64,000 nucleotides of DNA from Hymenobacter sp. IS2118 (lineage in GTDB: Bacteria > Bacteroidota > Bacteroidia > Cytophagales > Hymenobacteraceae): NCBI RefSeq assembly GCF_000715495.1, contig NZ_JNLX01000067.1, forward strand, positions 42,801 through 106,800, read 5' to 3'. The position numbers and the translations under genes were made by a program. The notes beneath the pieces were generated by a model. The model saw nothing but the letters and a program-made list of their open reading frames with translations. It made no database searches and was not told where the DNA came from. Positions within the stretch are counted from its first letter, which is position 1, and every line of letters begins with the position of its first letter. Positions 36,354-45,268 of the stretch are shown piece after piece.

Positions 36354-38150
36354 TTAGTCGCCTATGCGGCCCGTGCCCAGCCACCGCGCCACGGGGTAGC
36401 GGTTGTGGCCCGCCTCGTGGTAAGCCGAGTTTTGGTACACCCATTCGAGTTGGGCCGGGCCGTTGGCGGCAAAGGCGGGGTTGTCCTGCTTCAGCTTTTC
36501 CAGTCGCGCGCGCAGCGGGGCATTGGCCCGGAGCAGGTCGGCGGCTACGTCCTCAAACACGTAGTCGGAGAAGTGTTCTTTCTGCTGGAGTATGCTGTCG
36601 AAAAAGCCCCATGCAAAAAAGGAATCGGTGGCCTGCGGCTCCAGCGTCTCCAGCAGGTAGCGCACGGGCACGTTGCCTTCGAGGTACACCACGTAGTCGC
36701 CCGGCTGGTAGGTGGCGGTTTCGGTGGCCGTGCGCAGCCTCACTTGGCTGTGCAGGTAGTGCCCCTCGTAGGGCCGGGGCGTGGACTTGAAATCCTCCAC
36801 ATAGTACACCTCCACGGGCACGCGCACTTCCTTGGTGAGTGGCGTCAGGCTCGCGCCGTTGCGGCGCAGCAGGTCCGCCACTTCGCCCCAGGCCTGGGGA
36901 ATGAGGTAGGCCGTGGGCCGGCGGGCGGTGGCGGTGGGCTGGTAGGTGTTGAAGTAGGGCACGGGCCGGGTAAAGGGCGCGGCGCGGTCGTAGTAGAGGC
37001 GGGGCTGCCCGCTCACGTCGCTGGGCTTCGTGCGGCCCTCGTAGCCGCGGAACTGCACCGTTTCGGTCTGGCTTTCGTCCAGGGTCCAGGCCAGGGGGAA
37101 AGTGGTTTGGGTGGCCAAGTCGGCGGTAGCCTGGGCGCGGGCGGCGGCGAGCGACCCGGCCTGCGCGGCCACGGTTTCGAGCATGGTTTTCAGGAAGTCG
37201 TAGGTGGCATGCACGCGGGGCGCGTACGCCTTGAGCATGTGCGTCTCGGGCATGAAGCCGATGGTGTTGAACAGGGCCGCGTAGCCGGTGGAGTAGCGCG
37301 GCGATTCCAGAAAAGCCCGCAGGCCGCTCTCGGGCGTCGGTCCCTCAAAGTCCACGTAGGGCGTCATGGGCCATTTTTTTTGCGCCATGCCCTTGTACAG
37401 GGCCGGCAGCAGCTGGCCTTGCAGGTAGCGCCCCAGCGCCGGCGCCAGCTTGCTGTGCTGGGTGGCGATGAGCGTCATCGTGTACTGGTAGTCGGCCCCG
37501 TTGGAGGTGTGGGTTTCCACGAATACATCGGGCTGCCACTTCTGAAACAGCGCCGCAAACGAGCGGGCATTGCGCGAGTCCTGCTTGATGTAGTCGCGGT
37601 TCAAATCGAGGTGGCGGGCGTTGCCCCGAAAGCCGTAAGAAGCCGGGCCGTTCTGGTTCACGCGCGTGGTGCTGTTGCGGTTCAGGGCGCCGCCCACATT
37701 GTAGATGGGCACGATAACCACGGTCACCAAATCCAGCAGCTTTTGCAGCTTGGGCTGCTGCATCAGGTCGCGGGCCAGCATCATGCTGGCGTCGATGCCC
37801 TCCGGCTCGCCAGGATGAATGCCGTTTTGGATGAACAGGACGGGCTTGCGTGCGGTAAGCTTTAGCTTGCCGTCCAGGTTCCGGGTTTCTGCTGACGGCA
37901 AGCTAAAGCTTACCGCACTGCTCAGCACCACCTCGTGCAGGGGCTGGCCCGAGTCGGTGGGCCCGGCCTCGGCCAGGTGCATTTGCTTCGGGTAGGCCGC
38001 GGCCAGCTTCTTATAGTAGGCCACGCATTCGGCGTGGGTGGCCGTGGTGTTGCCGGCCGGGTCGTTTTCAAACGGCGTGCGCCAGGCCGGCGCCGGGGCC
38101 GGAAGGAGGGAAGTAGTCATGAGCGCGGCCGCGAGTAAAAGAGTAAGCAT
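36354..38150 (-). CDS. M14-family zinc carboxypeptidase-like exported peptidase
   Basis: A 598-aa exported peptidase. The signal peptide MLTLLLAAALMTTSLLPAPAPA is followed by the M14 domain: zinc ligands His and Glu in NGIHPGEPEGID, LNRDYIKQD, and the third ligand His in VETHTSNG. Residues about 79-100 (AVSFSLPSAETRNLDGKLKLTA) are translated from a perfect inverted repeat at 37851-37917, placed between strand VVLS and strand KPVLFIQNG; it stays in frame. ATG 38150 is chosen because the longer frame runs through the tandem repeat upstream. Confidence 0.88.
   Translation of the reverse strand: MLTLLLAAALMTTSLLPAPAPAWRTPFENDPAGNTTATHAECVAYYKKLAAAYPKQMHLAEAGPTDSGQPLHEVVLSSAVSFSLPSAETRNLDGKLKLTARKPVLFIQNGIHPGEPEGIDASMMLARDLMQQPKLQKLLDLVTVVIVPIYNVGGALNRNSTTRVNQNGPASYGFRGNARHLDLNRDYIKQDSRNARSFAALFQKWQPDVFVETHTSNGADYQYTMTLIATQHSKLAPALGRYLQGQLLPALYKGMAQKKWPMTPYVDFEGPTPESGLRAFLESPRYSTGYAALFNTIGFMPETHMLKAYAPRVHATYDFLKTMLETVAAQAGSLAAARAQATADLATQTTFPLAWTLDESQTETVQFRGYEGRTKPSDVSGQPRLYYDRAAPFTRPVPYFNTYQPTATARRPTAYLIPQAWGEVADLLRRNGASLTPLTKEVRVPVEVYYVEDFKSTPRPYEGHYLHSQVRLRTATETATYQPGDYVVYLEGNVPVRYLLETLEPQATDSFFAWGFFDSILQQKEHFSDYVFEDVAADLLRANAPLRARLEKLKQDNPAFAANGPAQLEWVYQNSAYHEAGHNRYPVARWLGTGRIGD
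37851..37917. repeat. Inverted repeat (GCAAGCTAAAGCTTACC type), copy 2, inside the peptidase gene
   Basis: Perfect 24-base arms 37851-37874 and 37894-37917 with a 19-base loop, 67 bases in all, located within the M14 coding sequence. The 20-base core of the arms is identical to copy 1 at 29539-29610, while the loops differ. Confidence 0.92.
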
Positions 38151-38163
38151 GCCGCAAAAGAAC

Positions 38164-38586
38164 GAACTCCCCTCCTTACCAAGGAGGGGACGCTGGCGCG
38201 AAGCGCCAGCTGGGGTGGTTGTAGGCGTTGGCCCGCGCATTGGGGCGGCGTTGGCCCGCGCATTGGGGCGGCGTTGGCCCGCGCATTGGGGCGGCGTTGG
38301 CCCGCGCATTGGGGCGGCGTTGGCCCGCGCATTGGGGCGGCGTTGGCCCGCGCATTGGGGCGGCGTTGGCCCGCGCATTGGGGCGGCGTTGGCCCGCGCA
38401 TTGGGGCGGCGTTGGCCCGCGCATTGGGGCGGCGTTGGCCCGCGCATTGGGGCGGCGTTGGTTCGCGCGTTGGCGCTGGCGTTGGTTCGCGCATTTAGTC
38501 GTCAACCAACGTCAGCCTGACGCCCACAACCACCCCAGTTCAAACCAAAGGTTTGAACATCCCCTCCTTGGTAAGGAGGGGAGTTC
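38164..38586. repeat. Composite palindromic block enclosing a tandem array
   Basis: Perfect 27-base outer arms (38164-38190 and 38560-38586, core CCCCTCCTTACCAAGGAGGGG) and inner arms 38208-38222 and 38526-38540 (GGGGTGGTTGT) enclose the 23-base array. Small hairpins (CTGGCGCGAAGCGCCAG; GTTCAAACCAAAGGTTTGAAC-like) sit just inside each end. Size 423 bases. It has no gene of its own. Confidence 0.85.
38225..38454. repeat. Ten perfect tandem copies of a 23-base unit
   Basis: The unit starts GCGTTGGCCCGCGCATT and ends GGGGCG. Copies 1-10 are identical from 38225 to 38454; two degenerate copies with GGTTCGCGC follow to about 38500. There are no spacers, so it is a minisatellite-like array, not CRISPR. 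Confidence 0.95.
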
Positions 38587-38603
38587 ATTACTTCCTTACC
38601 AGC

Positions 38604-39029
38604 CTACCGCACGCGGCTGCCAAACAGCCGCTCATCCAAACTGTAGCGCCCTGGCCCGGCCAGCAGCAGGCCCAAAAACACAAACGCCGATTCCAGCGCG
38701 TGCGCGTAGCCGCCGAAGCCGTCGCCCTTGCTCAGGTGCATCACCGTGGCCATTATCATGGTGACGAGTAGGCCGAAGCAGGCCAGCCGGAACCAGAGGC
38801 CCACGGCTAGCAGCAGCCCGCCGCCAAATTCCGCCAGGGCCGCCAGAAAACCCCAGAACGTGGGTGCGAAGCCCAGCCCCACGCTGCCCATCACCCCGCC
38901 GAGGCTAGCCCAGGCCTCCGGGCCGCCGGCCAGCTTGGGAAAGCCGTGCACCATAAACATGACGCCCAGCCCGACGCGTAGCAGCAGTAAACCCAGGTCG
39001 TGAAAGCGGTAACGGTTGTTGAAAATCAT
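38604..39029 (-). CDS. DoxX-family membrane protein
   Basis: A 141-aa membrane protein with four helices. LLLLRVGLGVMFMVHGFPKL and ALAEFGGGLLLAVGLWFRLA are the conserved first and second parts of DoxX; the family is linked to redox or sulfur metabolism in some species but the activity is generally unclear. It is a single gene, divergent from surE, and ends 18 bases from the repeat block. Confidence 0.88.
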   Translation of the reverse strand: MIFNNRYRFHDLGLLLLRVGLGVMFMVHGFPKLAGGPEAWASLGGVMGSVGLGFAPTFWGFLAALAEFGGGLLLAVGLWFRLACFGLLVTMIMATVMHLSKGDGFGGYAHALESAFVFLGLLLAGPGRYSLDERLFGSRVR

Positions 39030-39141
39030 TGGGATGTAAAGTGAAGTGAGCGTTTCAAACCGCTAATTACGACGGCTACGCTATAACGTGCTGCGTTTGG
39101 CTTCAAAACATTTTTCAACCGGCGGCGGTAGGCGAGGGGCC

Positions 39142-39149
39142 TACCTTTG
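39142..39149 (+). promoter_or_regulatory. Candidate -7 box TACCTTTG for surE
   Basis: TACCTTTG is an exact TAnnTTTG match, 42 bases before the surE start. Confidence 0.45.
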
Positions 39150-39190
39150 CAGCCGGCCCGGCCGGGCTTTACCCTTTTACTCCTGATTTT

Positions 39191-40051
39191 ATGGCAGCTT
39201 CCCGCCCCCTTATTCTTGTTTCCAACGACGACGGCATCACGGCACCCGGCATCCGCTGCCTGGTCGAAACCATGCAGGCCCTCGGGGCCGAAGTGGTGGT
39301 CGTCGCCCCCGATTCCCCGCAGTCCGGCATGGGCCACGCCATCACCATCGGCCACCCGCTGCGCCTGTCCAAAAACCCGATTTTTGGCTCCGATGTCGAA
39401 GCCTACGAATGCTCCGGCACCCCGGCCGACTGCGTAAAAATCGCCAAGCATTATGTGCTGAAGGACCGCACGCCCGACCTCGTGGTTTCCGGCATCAACC
39501 ACGGCTCCAACGCCTCGGTGAACGTGCTGTACTCCGGCACTATGTCGGCCGCCATCGAAGCCGCCATTGAGGGCCTGCCCGCCGTGGGCTTCTCGCTGTG
39601 CGAGTACGGCCCGAACGCCGACTTCTCGCACGCCGCCGAGTGGGTGAGCCAGGTGTGCCGCCACGCGCTGGAGCACGGCATTCCCGCCGGTACGGCCCTG
39701 AACGTTAACATTCCCAAAAACTCGGATACGCCCATTGCCGGCCTGCGGCTGGCCCGGCAGGCCCGCGCCAAGTGGCAGGAGGAGTTCGACCGCCGCCTCG
39801 ACCCCTATCAGCGGCCCTACTACTGGCTCATCGGCTCCTTCGTCAACCTCGACCACGGTACCGATACCGACGAGTGGGCCCTGGCCAACAACTACGTTTC
39901 CGTGGTGCCCTGCCAGTTCGACCTCACCGCCTACGCCGGGCTTCAGCAGCTTAGCACCGCGTGGCAGCTGCCCCTGCCCGTGGGTGCCGAAGTGGCCGCC
40001 CCGCCGCAGCCCGTGCCCTCCGGCGACTACGGCCCCGCCTCGCTGGGCTAG
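39191..40051 (+). CDS. surE: 5'/3'-nucleotidase SurE
   Basis: A 286-aa cytoplasmic nucleotidase acting on nucleoside monophosphates. The metal-binding motif SNDDG (Asp13, Asp14) sits at the N-terminus, followed by GITAPGI, SGTPADCV and VVSGINHGSNAS, all diagnostic for SurE. It is about 30 residues longer than the Escherichia coli enzyme at the C-terminus, as is common in Bacteroidota. It is followed by a histidine phosphatase gene 110 bases away. Confidence 0.96.
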   Translation: MAASRPLILVSNDDGITAPGIRCLVETMQALGAEVVVVAPDSPQSGMGHAITIGHPLRLSKNPIFGSDVEAYECSGTPADCVKIAKHYVLKDRTPDLVVSGINHGSNASVNVLYSGTMSAAIEAAIEGLPAVGFSLCEYGPNADFSHAAEWVSQVCRHALEHGIPAGTALNVNIPKNSDTPIAGLRLARQARAKWQEEFDRRLDPYQRPYYWLIGSFVNLDHGTDTDEWALANNYVSVVPCQFDLTAYAGLQQLSTAWQLPLPVGAEVAAPPQPVPSGDYGPASLG

Positions 40052-40161
40052 CCGGTTGGGCGGCCCGTTGCCGCCGCTTCCGACAGCGGTGGCAACGGGC
40101 TTACCCGATAATGAGTTAATTTGTGGACCAGTCCCAATCCGCTTCCTCCAAAACCTGTTCC

Positions 40162-40752
40162 ATGACGGTACGTCACTTTCTCTGTTTTTTATTACTGGCC
40201 GGTCTGGCCCTCTTCGGCGGCGCTGCGGCCCAGGCGCAGCGCCGGTCGCAGGGCAAGGTAAAGCCGCTGGTAACCACCATCTACCTGGTGCGCCACGCCG
40301 AAAAAGACACCATCGGCAACCCCAAAGACCCGGCGCTGACGGCCGTGGGCGAGGTCCGCGCCCTGGCTTTGCGCAAAGAGCTGGCCCCCCGCAAGCCCGA
40401 GATATTGTTCACCACCGACACCAGGCGGACGCGCGCCACGCTGGCGCCCCTGGCCGCCGCCCTGAACCTGGAGCCCCAGGTTTACAGCGGGCGCGAGACC
40501 ACGGCCCTGGCCCAACGTCTGCGCCGCGAGTTTATGGGCAAAACCGTGGTAGTGGTCGGCCACTCCAATACGCTCATTCCGCTGATTGAATCCCTGGGCG
40601 GCACCTCGCCGGTCGAGCAAATCGGTGACGATGAGTACGATTACCTGTTCACCGTCCGCATCACCGAAGGGGCGTTGCCCAAAGTAGGGGTGCAGGGCTA
40701 CGGCCCCGAGCGCCGGCTGCTGCCCACCGACAAGGCCGCCGACCAGCGCTAG
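40162..40752 (+). CDS. Exported histidine phosphatase (SixA/phosphoglycerate-mutase-like)
   Basis: A 196-aa secreted protein with a signal peptide (LCFLLLAGLALFGGAAAQA) and the histidine phosphatase fold. YLVRHAEKD contains the phospho-accepting His; VVGHSNTLIPL has the second His. It probably removes phosphate from an extracytoplasmic substrate that cannot be named. ATG 40162 starts the signal peptide; the frame begins earlier at 40123. Confidence 0.87.
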   Translation: MTVRHFLCFLLLAGLALFGGAAAQAQRRSQGKVKPLVTTIYLVRHAEKDTIGNPKDPALTAVGEVRALALRKELAPRKPEILFTTDTRRTRATLAPLAAALNLEPQVYSGRETTALAQRLRREFMGKTVVVVGHSNTLIPLIESLGGTSPVEQIGDDEYDYLFTVRITEGALPKVGVQGYGPERRLLPTDKAADQR

Positions 40753-40812
40753 GCGCACCGAGCCGTGTACTTTAGTGCCGGGCGCCGGTTTCGGGGCCCT
40801 CTATTTTCTTTT

Positions 40813-42270
40813 ATGAACAAGATGAATTCTGCCGCCTGGTACCGGCGCCTGGCCCTGGCTGCGGCCTTGCTGACCGGCCTGGCCCCCGCGCACGCCCAAC
40901 GGGCTTCCAAAAAAGCCAAAGCCACCCAGGCCACCGCTCAGGCCAGCCGCGTCGACCCTACCGATTCGCTGGCCCTGCGCAAAATATTTGATGAAGCCCT
41001 GCTGCGTGGGCAGAGCTACGAAAACCTGCGCTACCTCACCGGTACCATTGGGGCCCGGCTTTCGGGCTCGCCCCAGGCCCAGCAGGCCGTGGAGTGGGGC
41101 AAGCTCACCATGGAAAAAGCGGGGTTCGACCGCGTTTACCTGCAGGAAGTGATGGTGCCGCACTGGGTGCGCGGCAACAAGGAGCGGGGCGAAATCGTGG
41201 GCAACAAGGGCAAGGAAATTAAAGTGGCCCTGTGCGCCCTGGGCGGCTCGGTGGGTACCAATGGCAAGCTCAAGGCCGGCGTGGTGGAAGTGCGCAGCTT
41301 TGAGGAGCTGCGCAACTTGCCCGAAGCCGACGTGAAAGGCAAGTTCGTGTTCTTCAACCGGCCATTCGATGATGCCCTTATTGAGTCCGGTACGGCTTAT
41401 GGCCGGGCCGGCGACCAGCGCCGTAGCGGTGCCAGCGAGGCCGCCAAGCGCGGTGCAGTGGGCGCCCTGGTGCGCTCCCTCACCAGCGCCCGCGACGATA
41501 ACCCGCACACGGGAACCATGAGCTACGACCCCGCCGTGACCAAAGTGCCGGCCGCCGCCCTCAGCACCCTGGCCGCCGACCAGCTGAGCCTGCTGCTCAA
41601 AGCCAACCGCGACCTGGAGTTTGAGCTGCAGATGGAATGCCAGACCCTCCCCGATGAGAAAAGCTACAACGTGGTGGGCGAAATCAAAGGCTCCAAATAT
41701 CCCGAGCAAATCATCACCGTAGGCGGCCACCTCGACTCCTGGGACCTGGGCCAGGGCGCCCACGACGACGGCACCGGCGTGGTGCAGAGCATCGAGGCGC
41801 TGCGCCTGCTGCGCGCCACCGGCTTCCGGCCCGAACGCACCGTGCGGGCCGTGCTCTTTATGAATGAGGAAAACGGCAACCGGGGCGGCATCGAGTACGC
41901 CCGCCTGGCGGCCCTGAACAAGGAAAACCACCTCGTCGCCATTGAGTCGGATGGTGGCGGTTTCACGCCCCGCGGTTTCAACGTGGAAGCGGAGCCGGCC
42001 ATGCTGGCTAAGCTGGCCGTGTGGGGGCCGCTGCTGGAACCCTATCACGCCAGCAGCCTCAAGGCCGGCCACGGCGGCACCGACATCGGCCCCCTGAAAG
42101 CGGCCGTCAATCCCAAAGCCCTCATCGGCTACGACGGCGACTCGCAGCGCTACTTCGACATCCACCACACCGCCGCCGATACCTTTGATAAGGTGCACAA
42201 GCGCGAGCTGGAGCTGGGCGGTGCCAGCATGGCCTCGCTCATTTATTTGCTGAGTAAATACGGTTTGTAG
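40813..42270 (+). CDS. Exported M28-family zinc aminopeptidase/carboxypeptidase-like peptidase
   Basis: A 485-aa secreted metallopeptidase. A signal peptide ending APAHA is followed by a PA-like inserted domain and the M28 metal sites: GGHLDSWD, GAHDDGTG, FMNEENGNRG, ESDGGG and FDIHHTAADT. All zinc ligands and the catalytic Glu are present. ATG 40813 gives the signal peptide. It follows the histidine phosphatase gene on the same strand after 60 bases; a shared operon is possible but not shown. Confidence 0.92.
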   Translation: MNKMNSAAWYRRLALAAALLTGLAPAHAQRASKKAKATQATAQASRVDPTDSLALRKIFDEALLRGQSYENLRYLTGTIGARLSGSPQAQQAVEWGKLTMEKAGFDRVYLQEVMVPHWVRGNKERGEIVGNKGKEIKVALCALGGSVGTNGKLKAGVVEVRSFEELRNLPEADVKGKFVFFNRPFDDALIESGTAYGRAGDQRRSGASEAAKRGAVGALVRSLTSARDDNPHTGTMSYDPAVTKVPAAALSTLAADQLSLLLKANRDLEFELQMECQTLPDEKSYNVVGEIKGSKYPEQIITVGGHLDSWDLGQGAHDDGTGVVQSIEALRLLRATGFRPERTVRAVLFMNEENGNRGGIEYARLAALNKENHLVAIESDGGGFTPRGFNVEAEPAMLAKLAVWGPLLEPYHASSLKAGHGGTDIGPLKAAVNPKALIGYDGDSQRYFDIHHTAADTFDKVHKRELELGGASMASLIYLLSKYGL

Positions 42271-42296
42271 GGGCTTGGTGCTGTATTGCTTGGTCC

Positions 42297-42351
42297 GTTG
42301 TAATCTGGTGTCAACTCCAGGCCAGGGGGTGAGGTCCACACCAGATTACGA
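42297..42351. repeat. Short inverted repeat GTAATCTGGTGT / ACACCAGATTAC
   Basis: Arms of 12 bases, GTAATCTGGTGT at 42300-42311 and ACACCAGATTAC at 42338-42349, enclose 26 bases that contain CAGGGGGTGAGGT, between two peptidase genes. No T-run. It may be another small palindromic repeat. Confidence 0.5.
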
Positions 42352-42404
42352 CTGACCCAAAAGAAAGGAAATTACTGGCCCGGTAACGCCGGAATTAACA
42401 GCGT

Positions 42405-44207
42405 GTGAAAAAAAACTGGGTGTGCCTGTGGGTGAGTTTGGGACTGCTGGCTGGGGCGGAAGGGGCCTGTGCGCAACGCCCGGCTGCGGCCCCGGCTACG
42501 CGCTACTGGGTAACGCTGAGCGACAAAAAAGGCGTTTCCTTCGACCCCAGGCGCTACTTTTCGCCGCAGGCCCAGGCGCGGCGGCAACGGCAGCAGCTGC
42601 CTGCTTTTGAGGCCAGCGACCTGCCCGTGCGGCCCGACTACCTCGCCGGCATCACCGCCGTTGCCGACACAGTGACGCTGGTAAGCCGCTGGTTTAATGC
42701 CGTGGCTTGTCGGGCCACGCCCCGTCAGGCCGCCGCCTTGCAGCACCTGCCCGGCGTAGCCAGCGTGGTGGCCTGGCCCCAGGCCGCCGGCGCAATAGCC
42801 GCCCGCCAAGCCGGTGCTTCGCTCGAAGGGGAACCGACCACGCCACTCAAACCCATCTCGGCCAACGACTACCTGCTGGCCCGCCGCCAGACGGCCCACC
42901 TCGACGGCCCCGCCCTGCGAGCCGCGGGCCTGGAAGGTCACGGCGTCCGGATTGCCGTGTTCGACGTAGGTTTCCGGGGATTGCTGGCGCATCCGGCCTT
43001 TCAGGAGCTGGTCAAAAACAAGCAGATTATCGCCACCCGCGACTTCCTTCGCAACCGCGACGACGTGTACCAGAGCGGCAGCCACGGCACCGAAGTAATG
43101 GGCTGCCTGGCCGGCCGGCTCCCGGCGGCTGCTGGCGGCGCGCCGGGCCCGGCCCTGGGTTTGGCGCCGGCTGCCGGCTACCTGCTGGCCCGCACCGAGC
43201 AGCTGGGCCGCGAGCGCTACGCCGAGGAAGAAGCCTGGCTGGCCGCCGCCGAATGGGCCGACCGCCTGGGGGCGGACATCATCAGCTCCTCGCTGGCGTA
43301 CACCGAGCAGCGGTATTTTCCGGAGCAGATGAACGGCCGCCGCAGCCTGGTGTCGCGCGCGGCCAACCTGGCGGCCCGCAAGGGCATGCTGGTGGTGAGT
43401 GCCGCCGGCAACGACGGCGACAACGACTGGGTGCGCATTGGCACGCCGGCCGATGCTGACTCGGTGCTGGCCGTGGGCGGCCTCGACCCCGAAACCGGGC
43501 TGCACGTGGATTTTAGCTCCTACGGCCCCACGGCCGACCGCCGCCCCAAACCCAACCTGGCCGCCTTTGGCATTGTGCTCACCACCACGCCCAGGGGTTA
43601 TGAGCGGCTGGAGGGTACCTCGTTTTCGGCGCCGCTGCTGGCGGGGTTCGCGGCCTGCCTGCGGCAGCAGAACAAGGAAGCTACCGCCATGGAGCTGTTC
43701 CGAACCCTGGAAAAATCCGGCGAGCTGTTCCCTTATTTCGACTACGCCCACGGCTACGGGCGGCCCCGCTACCAGTACACCAGCTCGCCTGGCCGCCCCG
43801 TTACTGCGGCAGCGCCGGGCCCCACGTTCGATTTTATTGCTCACGACAGCCTCGTGGCGGTGGTTATCCGGCCGGAGGCCGCCCTGCGCCCCGCCGATCT
43901 GCTGCCCATGCTGGTGGAGCAAAGCGGCATAGCCGTGCAAGTGGCTTTTGAGGGGCTGGCCGAGTCCCAAATCCCGGCCCGTGCGCTGCCGCTGCCGGTG
44001 GGGCAGCCAGTACCGCTACCGTTGCCGGAACCCAACTACCCGCCCTATCTCTACTGGAACCTGGCCGACCGGCGCGGGGTGCTGCATCGCTACGAAACCC
44101 GCGCCGTAACCCAGCGGCTGGTAGTGCAGGTGCCGCGCCGCCTGCTGCAGAATGGCGAAGTGCTCAAGGTTCATTTCAAAGGATATACCGGCACGTATTC
44201 GGAATGA
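42405..44207 (+). CDS. Exported subtilisin-like serine peptidase (S8)
   Basis: A 600-aa secreted protease. The leader ends GACA; a prodomain-like part precedes the S8 domain with Asp187 (AVFDVGF), His227 (SGSHGTEVMG) and Ser406 (GTSFSAPLLAG), plus the oxyanion Asn in VSAAGNDG. The last 130 residues form a beta-rich tail (DFIAHDSLVAVVIRPE to VLKVHFKGYTGTYSE). Start is GTG 42405. Probably a T9SS cargo or outer-surface degradative enzyme; I do not see a clear sorting tag. Confidence 0.88.
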   Translation: MKKNWVCLWVSLGLLAGAEGACAQRPAAAPATRYWVTLSDKKGVSFDPRRYFSPQAQARRQRQQLPAFEASDLPVRPDYLAGITAVADTVTLVSRWFNAVACRATPRQAAALQHLPGVASVVAWPQAAGAIAARQAGASLEGEPTTPLKPISANDYLLARRQTAHLDGPALRAAGLEGHGVRIAVFDVGFRGLLAHPAFQELVKNKQIIATRDFLRNRDDVYQSGSHGTEVMGCLAGRLPAAAGGAPGPALGLAPAAGYLLARTEQLGRERYAEEEAWLAAAEWADRLGADIISSSLAYTEQRYFPEQMNGRRSLVSRAANLAARKGMLVVSAAGNDGDNDWVRIGTPADADSVLAVGGLDPETGLHVDFSSYGPTADRRPKPNLAAFGIVLTTTPRGYERLEGTSFSAPLLAGFAACLRQQNKEATAMELFRTLEKSGELFPYFDYAHGYGRPRYQYTSSPGRPVTAAAPGPTFDFIAHDSLVAVVIRPEAALRPADLLPMLVEQSGIAVQVAFEGLAESQIPARALPLPVGQPVPLPLPEPNYPPYLYWNLADRRGVLHRYETRAVTQRLVVQVPRRLLQNGEVLKVHFKGYTGTYSE

Positions 44208-44245
44208 TAAACCTCTCTACCACAACTTACGCCCATATTTTCGAC

Positions 44246-44968
44246 ATGCCGCCGCGCTGGGGATGGCGCCTGGCCCTGGCGACGCTTCTGCTGGCCGGCG
44301 CTACCCGGCCGGCGCGGGCCCAGCAAGTGCTGGTGCAGGCCAACGTAGCCGATGACACCATAAAAACCGTGTTTGGGGCCAATAGACGCTATTTTGGTCA
44401 TTTCTATGCGGGCTACGGGCTGGTGGCGGGCCCGGCCGGCCGGGGCGCGGCGCTTCGCTACGGACTGGGTTCATCGGAAGGGCGGCTGGGCGGGCGGCTC
44501 AAGTTTCGGCTGAGCCAGGCGCTGGCCGTCAACCTGGACCTGGGCTATGCTTACCTGCGGTATGAGCTGGCCCAGAACGCGCAGAAAACCGTGCCCAATG
44601 CTGCCTTGCATCGGCACGAGAAGCTGGGTCAGCACCAGATTTTTTCCGAAGCCAGCCTGCGGTTTAATGCGGGCCGACGCGGCAACTCCGTGGGCCGCTA
44701 CCTCGACTTGCTGGCCGGCGGCGGCTGGCTGGCGGGCACCAACCACGTCACCCAAGGCGAGCCGGCGCCCGGCATCGGCGCCGTGGAAACCACCGAATCG
44801 GGCCTGCCGTACCTGCGCCGCTGGACCGGCGGCGTGGGCGCCCGGCTGGGCATCGACCGCTACGCCCTGGTGGGCCGCTACCGCTTGTCCAGCGCTTTTG
44901 GCGATGATTATGCCGGCTGGCCGGAGCTGCCGCGGTGGGTGGTGGGCATCGAGCTGGGTTTGTTTTGA
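44246..44968 (+). CDS. Probable outer-membrane beta-barrel protein
   Basis: A 240-aa protein with a signal peptide (ALATLLLAGATRPARAQ) and alternating hydrophobic strands (AVNLDLGYAYLRYELA; GRYLDLLAGGGWLAG; ALVGRYRLSSAFG) ending in a strand with terminal Phe (VVGIELGLF), the usual barrel-assembly signal. Function unknown. ATG 44246 places the signal peptide correctly; the frame begins at 44204, directly after the S8 gene, so the two may be co-transcribed. Confidence 0.7.
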   Translation: MPPRWGWRLALATLLLAGATRPARAQQVLVQANVADDTIKTVFGANRRYFGHFYAGYGLVAGPAGRGAALRYGLGSSEGRLGGRLKFRLSQALAVNLDLGYAYLRYELAQNAQKTVPNAALHRHEKLGQHQIFSEASLRFNAGRRGNSVGRYLDLLAGGGWLAGTNHVTQGEPAPGIGAVETTESGLPYLRRWTGGVGARLGIDRYALVGRYRLSSAFGDDYAGWPELPRWVVGIELGLF

Positions 44969-45268
44969 GCGAATTAGTGGCGTTAAAAACCTTGATATAC
45001 AGCCTGTAGTCTAAGATAAAAGGTTGGTTTTAGGATTGCAGCGGCTTCTCCTTGCCGGGATAAGCGTCCGGTTAGGGCAGTTCAAATGGTAAAAGAGGTT
45101 GCTTGGGGCAGCAAGTTCTGGAAAAAGCAAACCCATCCTGCGGCCTTTGTCGTAAAATCCCCGCCTAGCGGTTTGGGCTTTGTTTTTGCTCTTGTATTTA
45201 CGCCTGCGTTTTCGGTCCCTATCTTCGTGCAGCAACAGCCGTTCTTTGCCCGGCAATCCCCATTTTTT
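44969..45268. other. 300-base gap with a likely promoter
   Basis: No gene is seen; the frame that extends the next protein by 61 residues lacks family features. TATCTTCG at 45220-45227 is the best -7 candidate. Confidence 0.5.
45220..45227 (+). promoter_or_regulatory. Candidate -7 box TATCTTCG
   Basis: TATCTTCG lies 42 bases before the lipoprotein gene at 45269, the same distance as the surE box. Confidence 0.35.

Larger units (their letters stand above)
38151..38603. other. 453-base gap filled by a composite repeat
   Basis: The gap between the peptidase and DoxX genes consists almost entirely of the inverted-repeat block and 23-bp array. Frames that run through the array on both strands only reflect its 23-base period and are not genes. 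Confidence 0.75.

Noticed and set aside
38225..38454. Regular repeats as a possible CRISPR array
   Set aside because: The 23-base copies follow each other without spacers and there are no cas genes.
38176..38764. Long open frames through the tandem array on both strands
   Set aside because: The frames result from the 23-base period repeating every 69 bases; the peptide is pure repeat and unrelated to either neighbour.
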